From Athripsodes cinereus (taxonomy: Eukaryota; Arthropoda; Insecta; Trichoptera; Leptoceridae), in the NCBI GenBank assembly GCA_947579605.1, contig OX388311.1, positions 27,902,951 to 27,966,950 of the forward strand: a stretch of 64,000 nt of DNA, given 5' to 3'. A program made the translations under genes and the position numbers. Positions 32,285 to 42,325 of this stretch are shown piece by piece; within the stretch, counting starts at the first letter, position 1; each line of letters begins with the position of its first letter. The notes under the pieces are model-generated. The model saw nothing but the letters and a program-made list of their open reading frames with translations, did not search any database and had not been told where the DNA came from.

Positions 32285-32850
32285 AGGAAATAAATTAAAA
32301 TATGTAAGTTGTCCTAGAGGGCGTTGGTTTCCTTGACACTTCGTTTGATTGATTAATCTGAATCTCATATATATGTATGTAAACATACATAGGTATATAA
32401 ATGCGAATAAATTTATTTATTTATGCGTCTTACAAGACTTATACACATTACAAGAATTATACTTAGACAAAAATACAAATTAGCACTAGATTGGTTAGTA
32501 CTTGACACTTGACCAATATCTTTGCGCTAACTAGAGTACATGTGATACATTTATCTTAAATAGGTAGCATGCGACAGAATACCATGACATCCTTCAGAAA
32601 GGTTCTCTGCTTCTGAAATTGGTAAAACTCTATTAAGAGAGTACACGTACCCCCATAACTAATATCTATCTACAATTGGATTTATACATATAAATATAAA
32701 TAATAATAATACCAATACCATAATACGTAATATTATGTTATATACGGTTGTTAATAATAATAATTTCTACTTTCCTATATCCTTTTCGCACGGCGGCAGC
32801 GTGAGCACATTCCCATAAAACCTATTAGCACGGAAACTTATGTACATATA
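32285..32850. other. Intergenic DNA, nothing recognised
   Basis: AT-rich, with GTATGTAAACATACATA-type palindromic runs near 32370-32395. Confidence 0.35.
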
Positions 32851-32859
32851 TCCTATCCT

Positions 32860-33434
32860 AGAACTGAGCACCGTTAATCAAAAAAATTAAATCAGTTAAT
32901 CGTAAATCTGTTAACGAGAAAGTACTTAACAATCTTTATTTTACTTTGCAAATAACTTTTCAAACGTTTTGCGATTAACACTGTAGAATTCCATATTTAT
33001 TATTAATTTATACAAAAAATAAAAGAAACATTGTATTTTCCACTCAAAGAACTGTATTTAGTTATAACGTTTTCGGAACTACTTGTTCCATCATCAGTAA
33101 CAATACTCAAACTATTTAGTATTGTTACTGATGTAGTTACGAAAAATTTATAACTAAAAACAGTTACTTAAGTGGAAAATCCGATGTTTTTTTTTATTTT
33201 GCTTTATTTAACTGTTACTAATTGTTACTGTTAATTCCAGCACACACACAAAAAAAGTTCCTTATACGAAAAACCCCAGAACTTTAAATAAACCTCCTCC
33301 TGATGTTATGGTAAATGTTTACCGAAATCAATCAAGTAACAGATGTGCGTTGTAAAACACTACATAGAAACATTAAAAAAATCAAAAATATTTTAACGGA
33401 CGTTAATCCCTTAATCGTTAATGCTCAGCTCAAT
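32860..33434. mobile_element. hAT-like MITE with GAGC...GTTAAT ends
   Basis: Left end GAACTGAGCACCGTTAATC and inverted right end TGAGCTGAGCATTAACG. The flanking sequences ATCCTATCCT (32850-32859) and ATCCTGTCCT (33433-33442) look like an 8-10 bp target duplication with one change, and slightly overlap the right boundary. A hairpin element (33013-33205) is nested inside. Confidence 0.55.
33013..33205. mobile_element. Nested ~190-bp hairpin element
   Basis: The arms pair imperfectly over about 90 bp: TTTTCCACTCAAAGAACTG with CAGTTACTTAAGTGGAAAA, TTTAGTTATAACG with TTTATAACTAAA, and CATCAGTAACAATACT with AGTATTGTTACTGATG. No coding capacity. Confidence 0.7.
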
Positions 33435-33674
33435 CCTGTCCTTTATTATTAAGTGTTTGTATCGGATGGTTATTATAACAGGTATAATATTACGATTTTT
33501 TACGATGAGTTGATAATATTGAAAATACGGGGAATATTACAGGTAATCTATGTAAGTTGCGTTCATAATAATTTTATGCCTATATAGAATTGGTCCTGAA
33601 ATATAACTTTTTTCGAAATCGAATTTTCACAAGTAACTTCTTTTTATAGGGCTACATTTTCGTTGAAGTTTCCG

Positions 33675-33900
33675 GTTATGAAAAAGCTTCTTACTTTTTT
33701 CTGTAAGTTTTTGAGTGTGTCCTGTAAAAAGCAGATATTTGCAAAACATTACGTTTCAGACATCTAACATATTTAGTTTAACGGTATCAATTCTGAATAT
33801 CTTAATTTTTTGGCACAAAGAAGATGACTTACATGTTTATTACAAGCGATTAGTCCGCTGACTACTCCACTAACGGAAGATGTTGTGATAGGATGGATGG
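33675..33900 (+). repeat. R250 repeat, near full length
   Basis: TTCTGTAAGTTTTTGAGTGT, GTCCTGTAAAAAGCAGATAT, AATTCTGAATATCTTAATTT, TTACATGTTTATTACAAGC, CCGCTGACTACTCCACTAAC. Confidence 0.75.
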
Positions 33901-33929
33901 AAGCTTTCGCGCGTCCGTTTTTAGATTTT

Positions 33930-34175
33930 GTGGTCCATGAATGTCCCGACAAATAAAAGGTTTCTCACTTTTTTTCTTTAAGTTTTAGAGGGTCCTGTAA
34001 AAGTCTGGTATTCTAAAAATACAATTTATAAATCTATTATGTAATGAGGTGTGCCACTTGTCATAAAATTCTATTTTTTATTGGCATGTAGGGGACGACT
34101 AGCATATTTGTTTTATACCTACAGTTGATCCTCTGACAGTCCTATCTGTATAAAATTCCACAATGGTAGGTACTC
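33930..34175 (+). repeat. R250 repeat, near full length, next in line
   Basis: TTTAAGTTTTAGAGGGTCCT, AATGAGGTGTGCCACTTGTC, TTATTGGCATGTAGGGGACG, CCTCTGACAGTCCTATCTGT, CACAATGGTAGG. It follows the previous copy after about 30 bp. Confidence 0.7.
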
Positions 34176-34179
34176 ATAT

Positions 34180-35105
34180 TGCTTATGATATTGCGAAAAA
34201 CGCGAATAGTCGGATATTCAAAAGTTTGTGCAAAATAATATGAAGGGGTGAGATTTCTCCTTCGTCATCATTTTTATGTTATAGGAAACTTAAGTCGTCA
34301 GAGCTGAAAAACTGTTTTACTCAACTATGAAACAGCATGGCACAGGATATTGAACCGTATTGTCACATAAAATACAGAGTTTATTTCTGTTTCTATTTCA
34401 ACCGTATGGAAGGTATGGACATTGAATATAATAAAAATATTATTGAGTTTGAAATAATATTTTGTACCGTCATTGTTGAAAGGCGAGGACTTCACAAAGG
34501 AAGTTGTAACTTGCGAATGAGGAAATTGACATTTAGAAAATATGAAGTACATATTACGTGAAGGGTATATAAACGCAAAGTCACATCAATTCTGGAATAT
34601 TGACTGTAAGAAAAAGACCATTTTTTTTAAATTTAAAGTGTTTTTATTTCTCAATCAGTTTTTCGAACATATTTTTACCGAGGATTTCTATTATATCGAT
34701 TAAAAAACATTGTAGCAAGCGATAATACAAACATTTCCGGGTTAAAAAATTAATATATTCTATTCTACTATGTAATATAGAAGGTGGCCAAAATAACGTA
34801 AAGAATGTGAAAGGGCTTAGAGAAAGTTATCAACTGATTCAGTCTACCATAATACGGGCTCATGCTTTGTTAAGAAGATTTTATGACATGTTTAAATAAA
34901 TAAATAAGTGAAAAATATAAAGATGAAACATTGCTTCTATAACCCTCATGTGCTGTCAATATAATTTCAAACAACTTTGGTATTTGCAAGTTACATTTTT
35001 TTAAAGTAAATTAATTTTTACATATATTAAGCAGGAAAAAGGAAAATTAAAAATATAGATACATTATGAAAATACTTTATTTCTATCTATCTATCTATCA
35101 GTTAG
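34180..35105. other. Intergenic DNA, nothing recognised
   Basis: Mirror frames of similar length at 34325-34561 on both strands share no motif with known proteins. Confidence 0.35.
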
Positions 35106-35109
35106 AAGA

Positions 35110-35215
35110 CTTATTGTGTGGAATAAGCTTGCAAATTATCTTCTCTGTGCCGATAAAATGTATGAAGTATAGAAAAGCTAGCAAACCTCATCACCGAATC
35201 GAACATATAAAAAAA
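35110..35215 (-). repeat. R250 repeat, partial
   Basis: GTGTGGAATAAGCTTGCAAA, TTCTCTGTGCCGATAAAAT, AGCAAACCTCATCACCGAAT. Confidence 0.6.
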
Positions 35216-35344
35216 AATATTCGTGAATTTAAGAATATACAGGAGACACAAAAGCTCACAAAAAGTAAAGAGAGAGAGAGAGACCTGTCTTCCATTCTGC
35301 ATGTCAAAAACATTATTGGCCCGTAGAGAAAAAATTGAACATGC

Positions 35345-35390
35345 AATAGATCTACTGATTACCCCACTTGTAGGAGCTATCGTATTAAAG
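35345..35390 (+). repeat. R250 repeat, 3' terminus
   Basis: GATCTACTGATTACCCCACT, TGTAGGAGCTATCGTA. Confidence 0.55.
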
Positions 35391-35392
35391 GG

Positions 35393-35535
35393 GACCCACC
35401 GTCCACCCGGATAGCTCAGAAGTCTGGGGATTTCCATTTATCCGATTAAATTTCTACACTAACAAAGTTGTCCACACAAGAGGTGCCATGATGGGCAGCC
35501 TGAAGGGCTGGCCGGCCAAAACCCCCACGTGCTAT
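35393..35535 (-). repeat. R190 repeat, good copy
   Basis: ACCCACCGTCCACCCGGATA, GCTCAGAAGTCTGGGGATTT, AGAGGTGCCATGATGGGCAG, CCTGAAGGGCTGGCCGGCCA, AAACCCCCACGTG. It matches 18825-18985 in the opposite orientation. Confidence 0.7.
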
Positions 35536-35539
35536 AGTG

Positions 35540-36865
35540 ATAGTACACATGTTGTTGAACTAATATTTCAACAAATTTTAGGGTAGCTTCATATTATTTT
35601 TTAAATAAAATTTCACGCTGTTGTTGTTGGCTTACTTGGTGTTTATGTTTTAACCAGCATTTTTGCATGGAAACAACATCTGCTTAAAACATTGTGTTCT
35701 GTAAAGAGATTCATTCTATTTTAATCTCAGTTCTAGTCATTGTCACTCAAGTGGAAGAGCGGAAGAAACGTTATCAGGAATATACTAGTAATAAGGGCAA
35801 ATATATTAAAGCGTACATAAAATGTGCGAATGTGGTTTTACTATTTTATTCTTTATTGAAATTATGACAACTAGATTGAAAGTAGTGAAAATTCTTATGA
35901 CCACGGTGCACCTTGATTTCTTTATTGTTGTTAGTGGGGAGCTTTTGTTATCTTCGATTTCTTTTAGGTGTTCGGCAAATCACACGACTTTTCAAAGCCT
36001 TCGTCGTATTTATGATTTGGATAAGGAATTTGAGAAAATAGTCGTACGGTTCTATCATTATGACATAGAAAAAAAGCTTTATCCCTATATGTTTCTTTTA
36101 AAATTCTCTATAAGGCTATAACTCAATCAACCAATTTGATTTACTTTTATGTATATGTACAAAATGAACAGTTTATTTTTATTCAATATCAAAATTTATT
36201 TTGAAATTGAATTTTTGTAACAATCTTTAAATTAACAAACTCATTAGACTTCAGAAAAGTACGTTTAGTACTACTTGCATAATAGTTTTTATCGATTTTC
36301 TCCGAATCACAAAAATGTATTGTAGTGAATTTCGAAACTTGTTGACACAATTATTATTTCATTTACTTTTTTTTATTTGAATGTGATAACGTATAACGTG
36401 TGATAACGTAGAGTTTCAGTATTATCTATAAAACAGGCAATATTTGCTAGTGCAGGTATGATAAAACAAGGCAAAGCAAGCTTACGATAATAATGTGACC
36501 AAAGAAAATTACATTATGTTCACCCAACTGTTGTAAAATCGTTGTTAAGCAAGTGAACGCATCCTTATACAATCACTTTGTATGTTCCATCAGCAATCTC
36601 AATAGGGCAACAACGGTATAAACTGTTGGCTAGTTAGACCGCTGGCTACCTGCATGTTGACGAACTTATTAGTTATAGATTACTATAAGTTTTTTATGTT
36701 ATTGTTTTGGTGCCACAATGTTTGTTTCAAATCAATTTTCTAATACATATTTATTTCGATCAAGTAATTTATAGGTGAGTTGAATAAAAATATTTCGTTC
36801 CTTTACACGTGTGTATTGGAAATCTCAACAATATAATATTTTCTGTGATGTTACCTAATTTTTCT
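35540..36865. other. Intergenic DNA, no gene supported
   Basis: A 99-codon plus frame (35822-36121) has two hydrophobic stretches but no recognisable motif and ordinary AT-rich composition; I do not call it. Confidence 0.35.
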
Positions 36866-36872
36866 TTTGTAA

Positions 36873-37048
36873 GTGTCCTGTCAGGTCCCCCCGATATTGG
36901 TGATCACTCTGGCACAAGCTTTTCGGTCCTACGCTGTCTCGAAGAACTCCTCCAAACCTCCTATTCCAGTCCAATCTCGTATATTGCGCAGCCACCATGT
37001 CTGCCTTCTGCCAGTCCCCCCGGCGTCCCTATATTTTACTTGTCATAA
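36873..37048 (-). pseudogene. L-C LINE C-terminal fragment
   Basis: On the minus strand it reads GGTGRRQTWWLRNIRDWTGI, GGLEEFFETA-stop-DRK, VITNIGGT and a stop. WLRNIRxWTG...EEFxxTAxDR...NI is the C terminus of RTE-like endonuclease/reverse transcriptases. One in-frame stop and 5' truncation show it is dead. The same 3' end (NAIGGT, stop) occurs at 54256-54440. Confidence 0.7.
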
Positions 37049-37089
37049 TCAACAGCAAAATGTGGTACTTTTGAAGGAGTATTTTAATT

Positions 37090-37345
37090 TGTTAAAAAAA
37101 TACTGTATTGAGAGACATGGTGCTCGAAGACGTGGCAATACGAGGGTTGAAAGGCAAAAATTCATATTACGAATCAGATCGAACAGGTGTTGAGCGCATT
37201 GGAAAGGAGAGCGTGCGAGAGAAAATGCTTGATGGTGAAAGAAATGAAAAGTGTATGAAAGGACAGGAGTAAGTAGTACTCGATACTTCTGCTATTCCGG
37301 AAAGGAAACGGCGTGATAGGGATATTGATGATGATGAAAAAAAAT
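37090..37345 (+). pseudogene. L-A LINE C-terminal fragment
   Basis: ERHGARRRGNTRVER, then a frame change to NQIEQVLSALERRACEENA/KMLDGERNEKCMKGQE and the 3' end GGAAACGGCGTGATAGGGAT with a (GAT)n-like tail. It matches 7850-8182 in order, with frameshifts. Confidence 0.65.
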
Positions 37346-37469
37346 AATTTAAATTTCAAATTTTAGATGGTTGGCTCGTTAGCAATCTAAGGTAGTATAT
37401 CGCCAATAAATAATCTTTTGTAGATACTTAGAATATTGTCATGTAGTAATAATAATTAAGTGAGCGGGA

Positions 37470-37522
37470 TGACGTCATTAAGCGTGCTATATAAAATGTA
37501 CTACGAAAGTCCTCTCTACAGT
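37470..37522 (+). promoter_or_regulatory. Candidate core promoter: CRE, TATA box, initiator
   Basis: A perfect CRE palindrome TGACGTCA (37470-37477) precedes TATATAAAA (37488-37496), and TACAGTC at 37517-37523 lies about 30 bp after the TATA, the normal initiator distance (arthropod initiators favour TCAGT). It points toward the exon at 38949, about 1.4 kb away. AAAG|GTAGGC near 37640 could be the donor of a 5' UTR exon. Inferred from motifs only. Confidence 0.4.
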
Positions 37523-37649
37523 CGAGTCGAGTGTGCGACATATTATTATCTGATGCATTGTAACCACTTGAAGGGATCTTATACCGTATACTCTGTCACG
37601 TTCTAGCGCTTAATGCATCACTCGTTAACCACGTTTCTAAAGGTAGGCT

Positions 37650-38110
37650 CGCATATACTCAATTATAAAAAAAATGTTAATAATTATGAATTTAATTCTC
37701 ACAGATCGAAAAATATACATTTGCATTGAAAAAAAAATTTTTTAAGAAAAATTGATGCCCGATAAAAATGTATTGCTTTAGGACAGTGATATACATACAA
37801 AAAGAAAAAATCATTAGCATTGTCTGACACCATTACACCGTTTTTCTTCGAGGTCAGTATAGTAAAACCTATTCCTATTCTTGCATACACTTTCCGCTTC
37901 CGTCGCAGGCATATAATTCCTCATGCATGCTCTTCTATTTAATATCCTCAAAACCTGTCCACCCTGTAGGATTAAGTGTTTATGATTTTGTGAGGAAGAT
38001 TGCTCGTGAAACTCTCACTGGGTAAATAAATGCCCAGTTTGTCCGTTTCCAAATTCTGGGGCCTTGTCTAAGGCTTCTTTGTTTGTTTTATTTAAGAAAT
38101 ATCACGAACA
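37650..38110. other. Intergenic or 5' intron DNA, nothing recognised
   Basis: If the promoter above drives the exon at 38949 this would be intronic. No repeats or frames recognised. Confidence 0.3.
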
Positions 38111-38116
38111 AAATTG

Positions 38117-38192
38117 TTAGTACCCATAATAAAAGATTCACATCTTAGTTTGGGGCTTGCTCGATCTGTGTGAACTGTCTTTGCATGTTATG
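38117..38192 (+). mobile_element. SINE-A 3' end, equivalent to the empty LTR insertion site
   Basis: ACCCATAATAAAAGATTCAC, ATCTTAGTTTGGGGCTTG, CTCGATCTGTGTGAACTG is continuous here, whereas the same join is split by the LTR element at 8360/13220. Confidence 0.75.
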
Positions 38193-38221
38193 TAAAAAAA
38201 ATAGTATTTTTAAATATTATT

Positions 38222-38580
38222 ATAAATTCAGCGATGAGGTTTGTCACCTTCCTGAATGGCTTGGTTGGTACGGAGAGGAGAGCTTACATGTTTATTATAT
38301 GCAGCTGGTCTACTAGCTACCCCGCTTGTGGGATATGCTGTGACGGTATAGAAGTATTAGTAGTGAATATGTTTTAATTCAGCGATGAGGTTGCTATCCA
38401 TCCTGAATGTTGTGATTAGCATGGAGCGGAGAGCTTACATGTTTATTATATGCAGCTGGTCTACTAGCTACCCCGCTTGTGGGATATGCTGTGACGGTAT
38501 AGAAGTATTAGTAGTGAATATGTTTTAATTCAGCGATCAGGTTGCTATCCATTCTTAATATTAGACTATGATGGTTGAAA
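38222..38580 (+). repeat. R250 3' half tandemly duplicated, 151-bp period
   Basis: TTCAGCGATGAGG, then a diverged block, then AGCTTACATGTTTATTATAT at 38281 and again at 38432, a 151-bp offset. From about 38280 to 38391 the first unit matches the second essentially exactly, including ACCCCGCTTGTGGGATATGC, TGTGACGGTATAGAAGTATT. A third unit starts at 38530 and fades by about 38575. Confidence 0.85.
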
Positions 38581-38940
38581 AATGCCGTGCTGGTTTTATA
38601 GTACTCGTATTTATGTACGTTTATATTTGTGTTTTATAATGAATTCTATTTTCATAAAAATCTTCTCTTTTTGTTTCAGTGAACGAGTTCTACATTGTAT
38701 TGTTGAAGGAATTCCTCTTTGGAAAGGAGTGCTGAGATACGTTCCATAAGAATCTTTGAACAATTTCAAGAACACTTGAGGGTTTAAGTGCGTCTTATAT
38801 TTGGATTCTTTAAACGAGTGATAAAAATACCTACAATAGTCGTTGCAATTAATATCTGGAAAACCACTCGAAATTTCTCTCTTTTGTGTATTTTCCAAGA
38901 ATCTCGAATGTGAATGTTTAAAATATAAAGTGGTTATAAT
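38581..38940. other. Upstream flank of the host exon
   Basis: No coding motif on either strand; a 95-codon minus frame (38611-38898) lacks any recognised feature. Confidence 0.35.
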
Positions 38941-38948
38941 CTATAAAA

Positions 38949-39635
38949 ATGGGGACCTTTAAACTTCTTTTGCTTTTATCCTTTTATGTGATTCTTTCGT
39001 GTGGGTCGACAACTGTTATACCCACAACAATACGAATCGATAATCAAAGTACAACTTTAGAAGAGAAAAATGTTAATGTATTTTCGACACAAAAACCTTT
39101 AACGCCGACACCATCCGTGAAACCCTTACAGAAAACAACTTTTCCAGCACAAATAATAATAACAACTGACGCAGAAAAATCTACACAGAAATACTATACG
39201 ACAATAGTTACAGAAAATAAAACTAAACAATCTTCAATTATTTCTGTGACAACAAACGCTCCCACATCGAAGAAACCTCAGATAACGACAGTTGTGGAAG
39301 TTGATACGAAGATTGCAGAAACTGTCACGCCATCTCTATTAACTAAAACTACAGTGAGTGCTACAGAAATTTCAAGTTCAACGCAAGCAGTCGTTACTTC
39401 CCAAACATATGCCAAAACGACATCTACACCAGCCCAACAGAATGTATCAACTGCTTCCAGTGTCACGTCTCCAAAAAGTTTGGAATCTTCTTCTGAAGAA
39501 CATGTCTATCCAGCGAGGGTTCAGACTCGTCTGGATGAAAGACTTCAGGCTTTGGATTGTGATATTCCACTGTTACCAGCTGAATCCAGATTGTGGCGTG
39601 GGAATGAGACGCATGAGTTAACTCTGCCAATAACG
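38949..39635 (+). CDS. First coding exon of a secreted Thr/Ser-rich, mucin-like protein (partial gene)
   Basis: I do not recognise the family by name. The exon encodes 229 residues. Residues 5-18 (KLLLLLSFYVILS) form a signal peptide. Residues ~20-180 are rich in Thr, Ser, Pro and Lys, with N-glycosylation sequons at 32, 90 and 165, suggesting a heavily O-glycosylated extracellular stalk. Residues ~185-229 are different: HVYPARVQTRLDERLQALD, CDIPLLPAESRLWRGNETH, with one Cys and a sequon at 219; this looks like the start of a conserved extracellular domain. ACG|GTGAGT at 39635/39636 is a strong splice donor in phase 0, so the in-frame stop a few codons later is intronic. The start is the first ATG after an AT-rich leader. 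It is the only frame here with clear non-repeat coding character. The protein probably acts outside the cell or at its surface; partners unknown. Confidence 0.8.
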
Positions 39636-39754
39636 GTGAGTTTTTTTTAAGTTTTTCTACGTACTAAGTATTTGTTATATCCAATTTGTTTTTTTTTTTT
39701 TAATTTTATTCTCAACAATTTTCATTTATCAATACATCATGTCTAATTTTTCAG

Positions 39755-39946
39755 CGAAATATTAAACCCAGGCACCAAAGCCTATCTTTGGTAGAGTCTA
39801 GATCGAGCGAAGGAAAGCCCAATGAATATTATATGTTTCGTTTCAATAAGATTTATAAAATAGTTATTAAAAAAATATTTGATGATTATCGGGTACAAAG
39901 AGACCCTCTTTTATTTGTATTTTTTTTACAGGAAACATTAATTTAA
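39755..39946 (+). CDS. Possible second exon, weak
   Basis: TCTAATTTTTCAG at 39742-39754 is a fair acceptor, and a frame compatible with the phase-0 donor stays open for 63 codons (RNIKPRHQSLSLVESRSSEG...) to a stop at 39946. The latter half is AT-rich and unconserved-looking, so it may be chance; the true next exon may lie elsewhere. Confidence 0.2.
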   Translation, partial: RNIKPRHQSLSLVESRSSEGKPNEYYMFRFNKIYKIVIKKIFDDYRVQRDPLLFVFFLQETLI

Positions 39947-39974
39947 TCTTTAAATAATAATATTCATTCATATC

Positions 39975-40162
39975 ATCTCGGCCTTTACCACCAGTGGGGC
40001 AGCAAATGTAATAAACATTAAGCTTGTCATGACAAACTTCATCGTTGAATTGTGGATGAAATTTGTTTTAAATGTAAGGTTTTATGAACACCTGCTTTTG
40101 CAGGATACTCAAAAATCTACGGAAATAAGTGGGAGACTTATTCAATACCGGGAACTCCACGG
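39975..40162 (-). repeat. R250 repeat, near full length
   Basis: CACCAGTGGGGCAGCAAATG, AACTTCATCGTTGAATTG, CACCTGCTTTTGCAGGATAC, AATACCGGGAACTCCACGG. Confidence 0.7.
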
Positions 40163-40164
40163 GG

Positions 40165-40775
40165 CTCCTCTATACAGATATATTGATTTTGATTATTTTT
40201 GATGATGTCCATCAAACTAAACTAAAGAACAAATGTTGGCGAATTAATGTTGGTAAATTAAGCCCACGGTTGAAATGTCGGGGTTGTAATACAAAAACTT
40301 TGGAACATTCAAATAATATAAGAAAAAATTAAATTAAAAAAACTTCGGATTGTGCAAAAAAGTCTTTTCTTAATAGAATCGATTAAATATGCTTTTTAGT
40401 ATCATTAGTGTTTCAAAAACTAATAAAAGTTAAGAAATTCTGGAATGATTAAAAGAGAGTAAAAAAGTAAATTTAAAATTTTGGAAAATAAACTAATTAA
40501 AAGTAAATTAAATAATCCTTTAAAAATATTATTACAAAACATTATTCCGGGCCTAGGCAATTAAAATAGTAATTAATTCAAAATTTGCTGAAGCCGTTCC
40601 CTGAAAACAACAAATTGGCCTTAAAGAAAACTTACTTAGCCATAAATTATAAGTTATATTGTATAATTTAAGTACTTAGATGTTATTTAAATATTATTTA
40701 GAAATTTAAGAGAATCTGATAATTAAAGAATTTACTTGTTTGCACGAAAAGAACTGAGATTACTTCTTTTTTTTA
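40165..40775. other. AT-rich intergenic or intronic DNA, nothing recognised
   Basis: No shared repeats; long A/T-only runs. Confidence 0.35.
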
Positions 40776-40782
40776 CTCTCCA

Positions 40783-40965
40783 ACGATCCTATCAAATTAT
40801 CAATGACGGCAGCGTATTAAGTATGAGAAATTGAAGTGCATATATTATGAAAAATCGTATGACTGTGGAGGAAGTGATAGAAGTGTTTATATATTTATAT
40901 TTAGATCAATATGGCGTTCCGTTTTCTCTGCCTTATACACTCGGTATGAGAGTAAAGTATATATT
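40783..40965 (+). pseudogene. L-A LINE 3' fragment, strongly decayed
   Basis: ATCAATGACGGCAGCGTATT, AAGTATGAGAAATTGAA, GTGGAGGAAGTGATAGAAGT, AATATGGCGTTCCGTTTTCT follow the order of 54505-54625 (CGACATGGCGTTCCGTTCTC). The final WRSVFSA is still readable. Confidence 0.6.
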
Positions 40966-41211
40966 ATAGAACCATTTGTTGGGGGCACAGATTGGAAACA
41001 CGTATTCTATATTTAAAACGATTCTGTGCCTAGTTACTTCTTCTCACGACAGAGGGAGTTGGTAGCCTTACAGTAGAGTTTCGAGCTTTCAATCGACAGA
41101 TCTCGAATTCGATATAACCCGCTACTCAGTTCTGTCTTTACCATTAGAGCATACGGGGTCCTGAAATGTGGAGATATATGTCCAAACAGAAAATGAGCTT
41201 ATCAGATACTC

Positions 41212-41403
41212 CATTTTTTTTTAAAAAAAGATACAAGTATCTGGGTTTTTGTTATAAACCCAAATACAACCTTATACACCTTTCACAGTAAGCTACTAAA
41301 AGCTTGTGTCGTGAAAGGGGAGTTTGCCGACACCTGGTATCGAACCACGGACCCCATGTTCACGAGGCCGAGACTCTACCTCCAGGCTGCCGACGAACTC
41401 ATA
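41212..41403 (-). mobile_element. SINE-B, near full length
   Basis: T run and AAAAAGATACAAGTATCTGG, GTTATAAACCCAAATACAAC, TGTGTCGTGAAAGGGGAGTT, GCCGACACCTGGTATCGAAC (box B), AGGCCGAGACTCTACCTCCA, ending CGACGAACTC. Confidence 0.85.
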
Positions 41404-41940
41404 TTATTTAAGAAAAGGAAGGAGAACTTGATCTGTTTTTTAAATCCCAATAATCTTTTTATAATCTGGCAACGGAGGTTTGGTGGGGGGGCTGAGAATT
41501 AACCGAACCCTTCGAGGTCCTGTACAGCCAATGGGCCCAGGGGTCTCAGGACGTTCGTAAACGCCCCTGTCGCTACTGATGTGCCTCAATTTCACAACAT
41601 TTACTGTGAGAGTGTGTTTAGGTTTATCCGTGTCAATTTATTATGTAAAAATATATTTTTGATCAAGGTAATAATGTAGCTTTGTATTTTTATTGATTGA
41701 ATATTTTTGGCACCGTATTGAAGGCCAAATAAAGAAATATTATTTTTATTCAATTTATAAGGTCAAGTGTTGAAGAGATTGCCAGCCAGCATAAGCGTCG
41801 CAGTTCGTATGATAAAGAACAATTTATTAATTATACTCAAAAAATTATTCGATTATTCATTTATGTTCAACAAATCAACACCCTGTACAAGGACATAAAG
41901 TTTTGAATTTTTACTATTTTTTTTGTTGTTATTTAACGCG
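41404..41940. other. Intergenic DNA, nothing recognised
   Basis: Short GC-richer patch (41470-41600) without a frame or known repeat. Confidence 0.35.
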
Positions 41941-41944
41941 GATG

Positions 41945-42250
41945 ACAAAGCCAATTAGACATATCGATTGGAGAATCATGTTTACACAATGTTACATATA
42001 AATACGTCCCATTGCTTACGAATTGGCTCTAGGCTGACTTGAGTGATCATTTTTGGTGTACATGGACAAAGTTCACCGATTCCGCCATTCTCATTGTCAC
42101 GATATAACCAATTCACCAATCGAGAAATATTAAATGCAAACCATAGAAGCAACGAGTTCGTCGGTAGCCTGGCCCGCGGAGTCGCGGCCCTGTGAACAAG
42201 GGGTCCGGGGTTCGATCCCAGGTGCCGGGAAACTCCCCTTTCACGACACA

Positions 42251-42325
<75 letters not shown>

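Noticed and set aside
36809..37048. Proline/serine-rich plus-strand frame
   Set aside because: It is the antisense of the L-C LINE C terminus.
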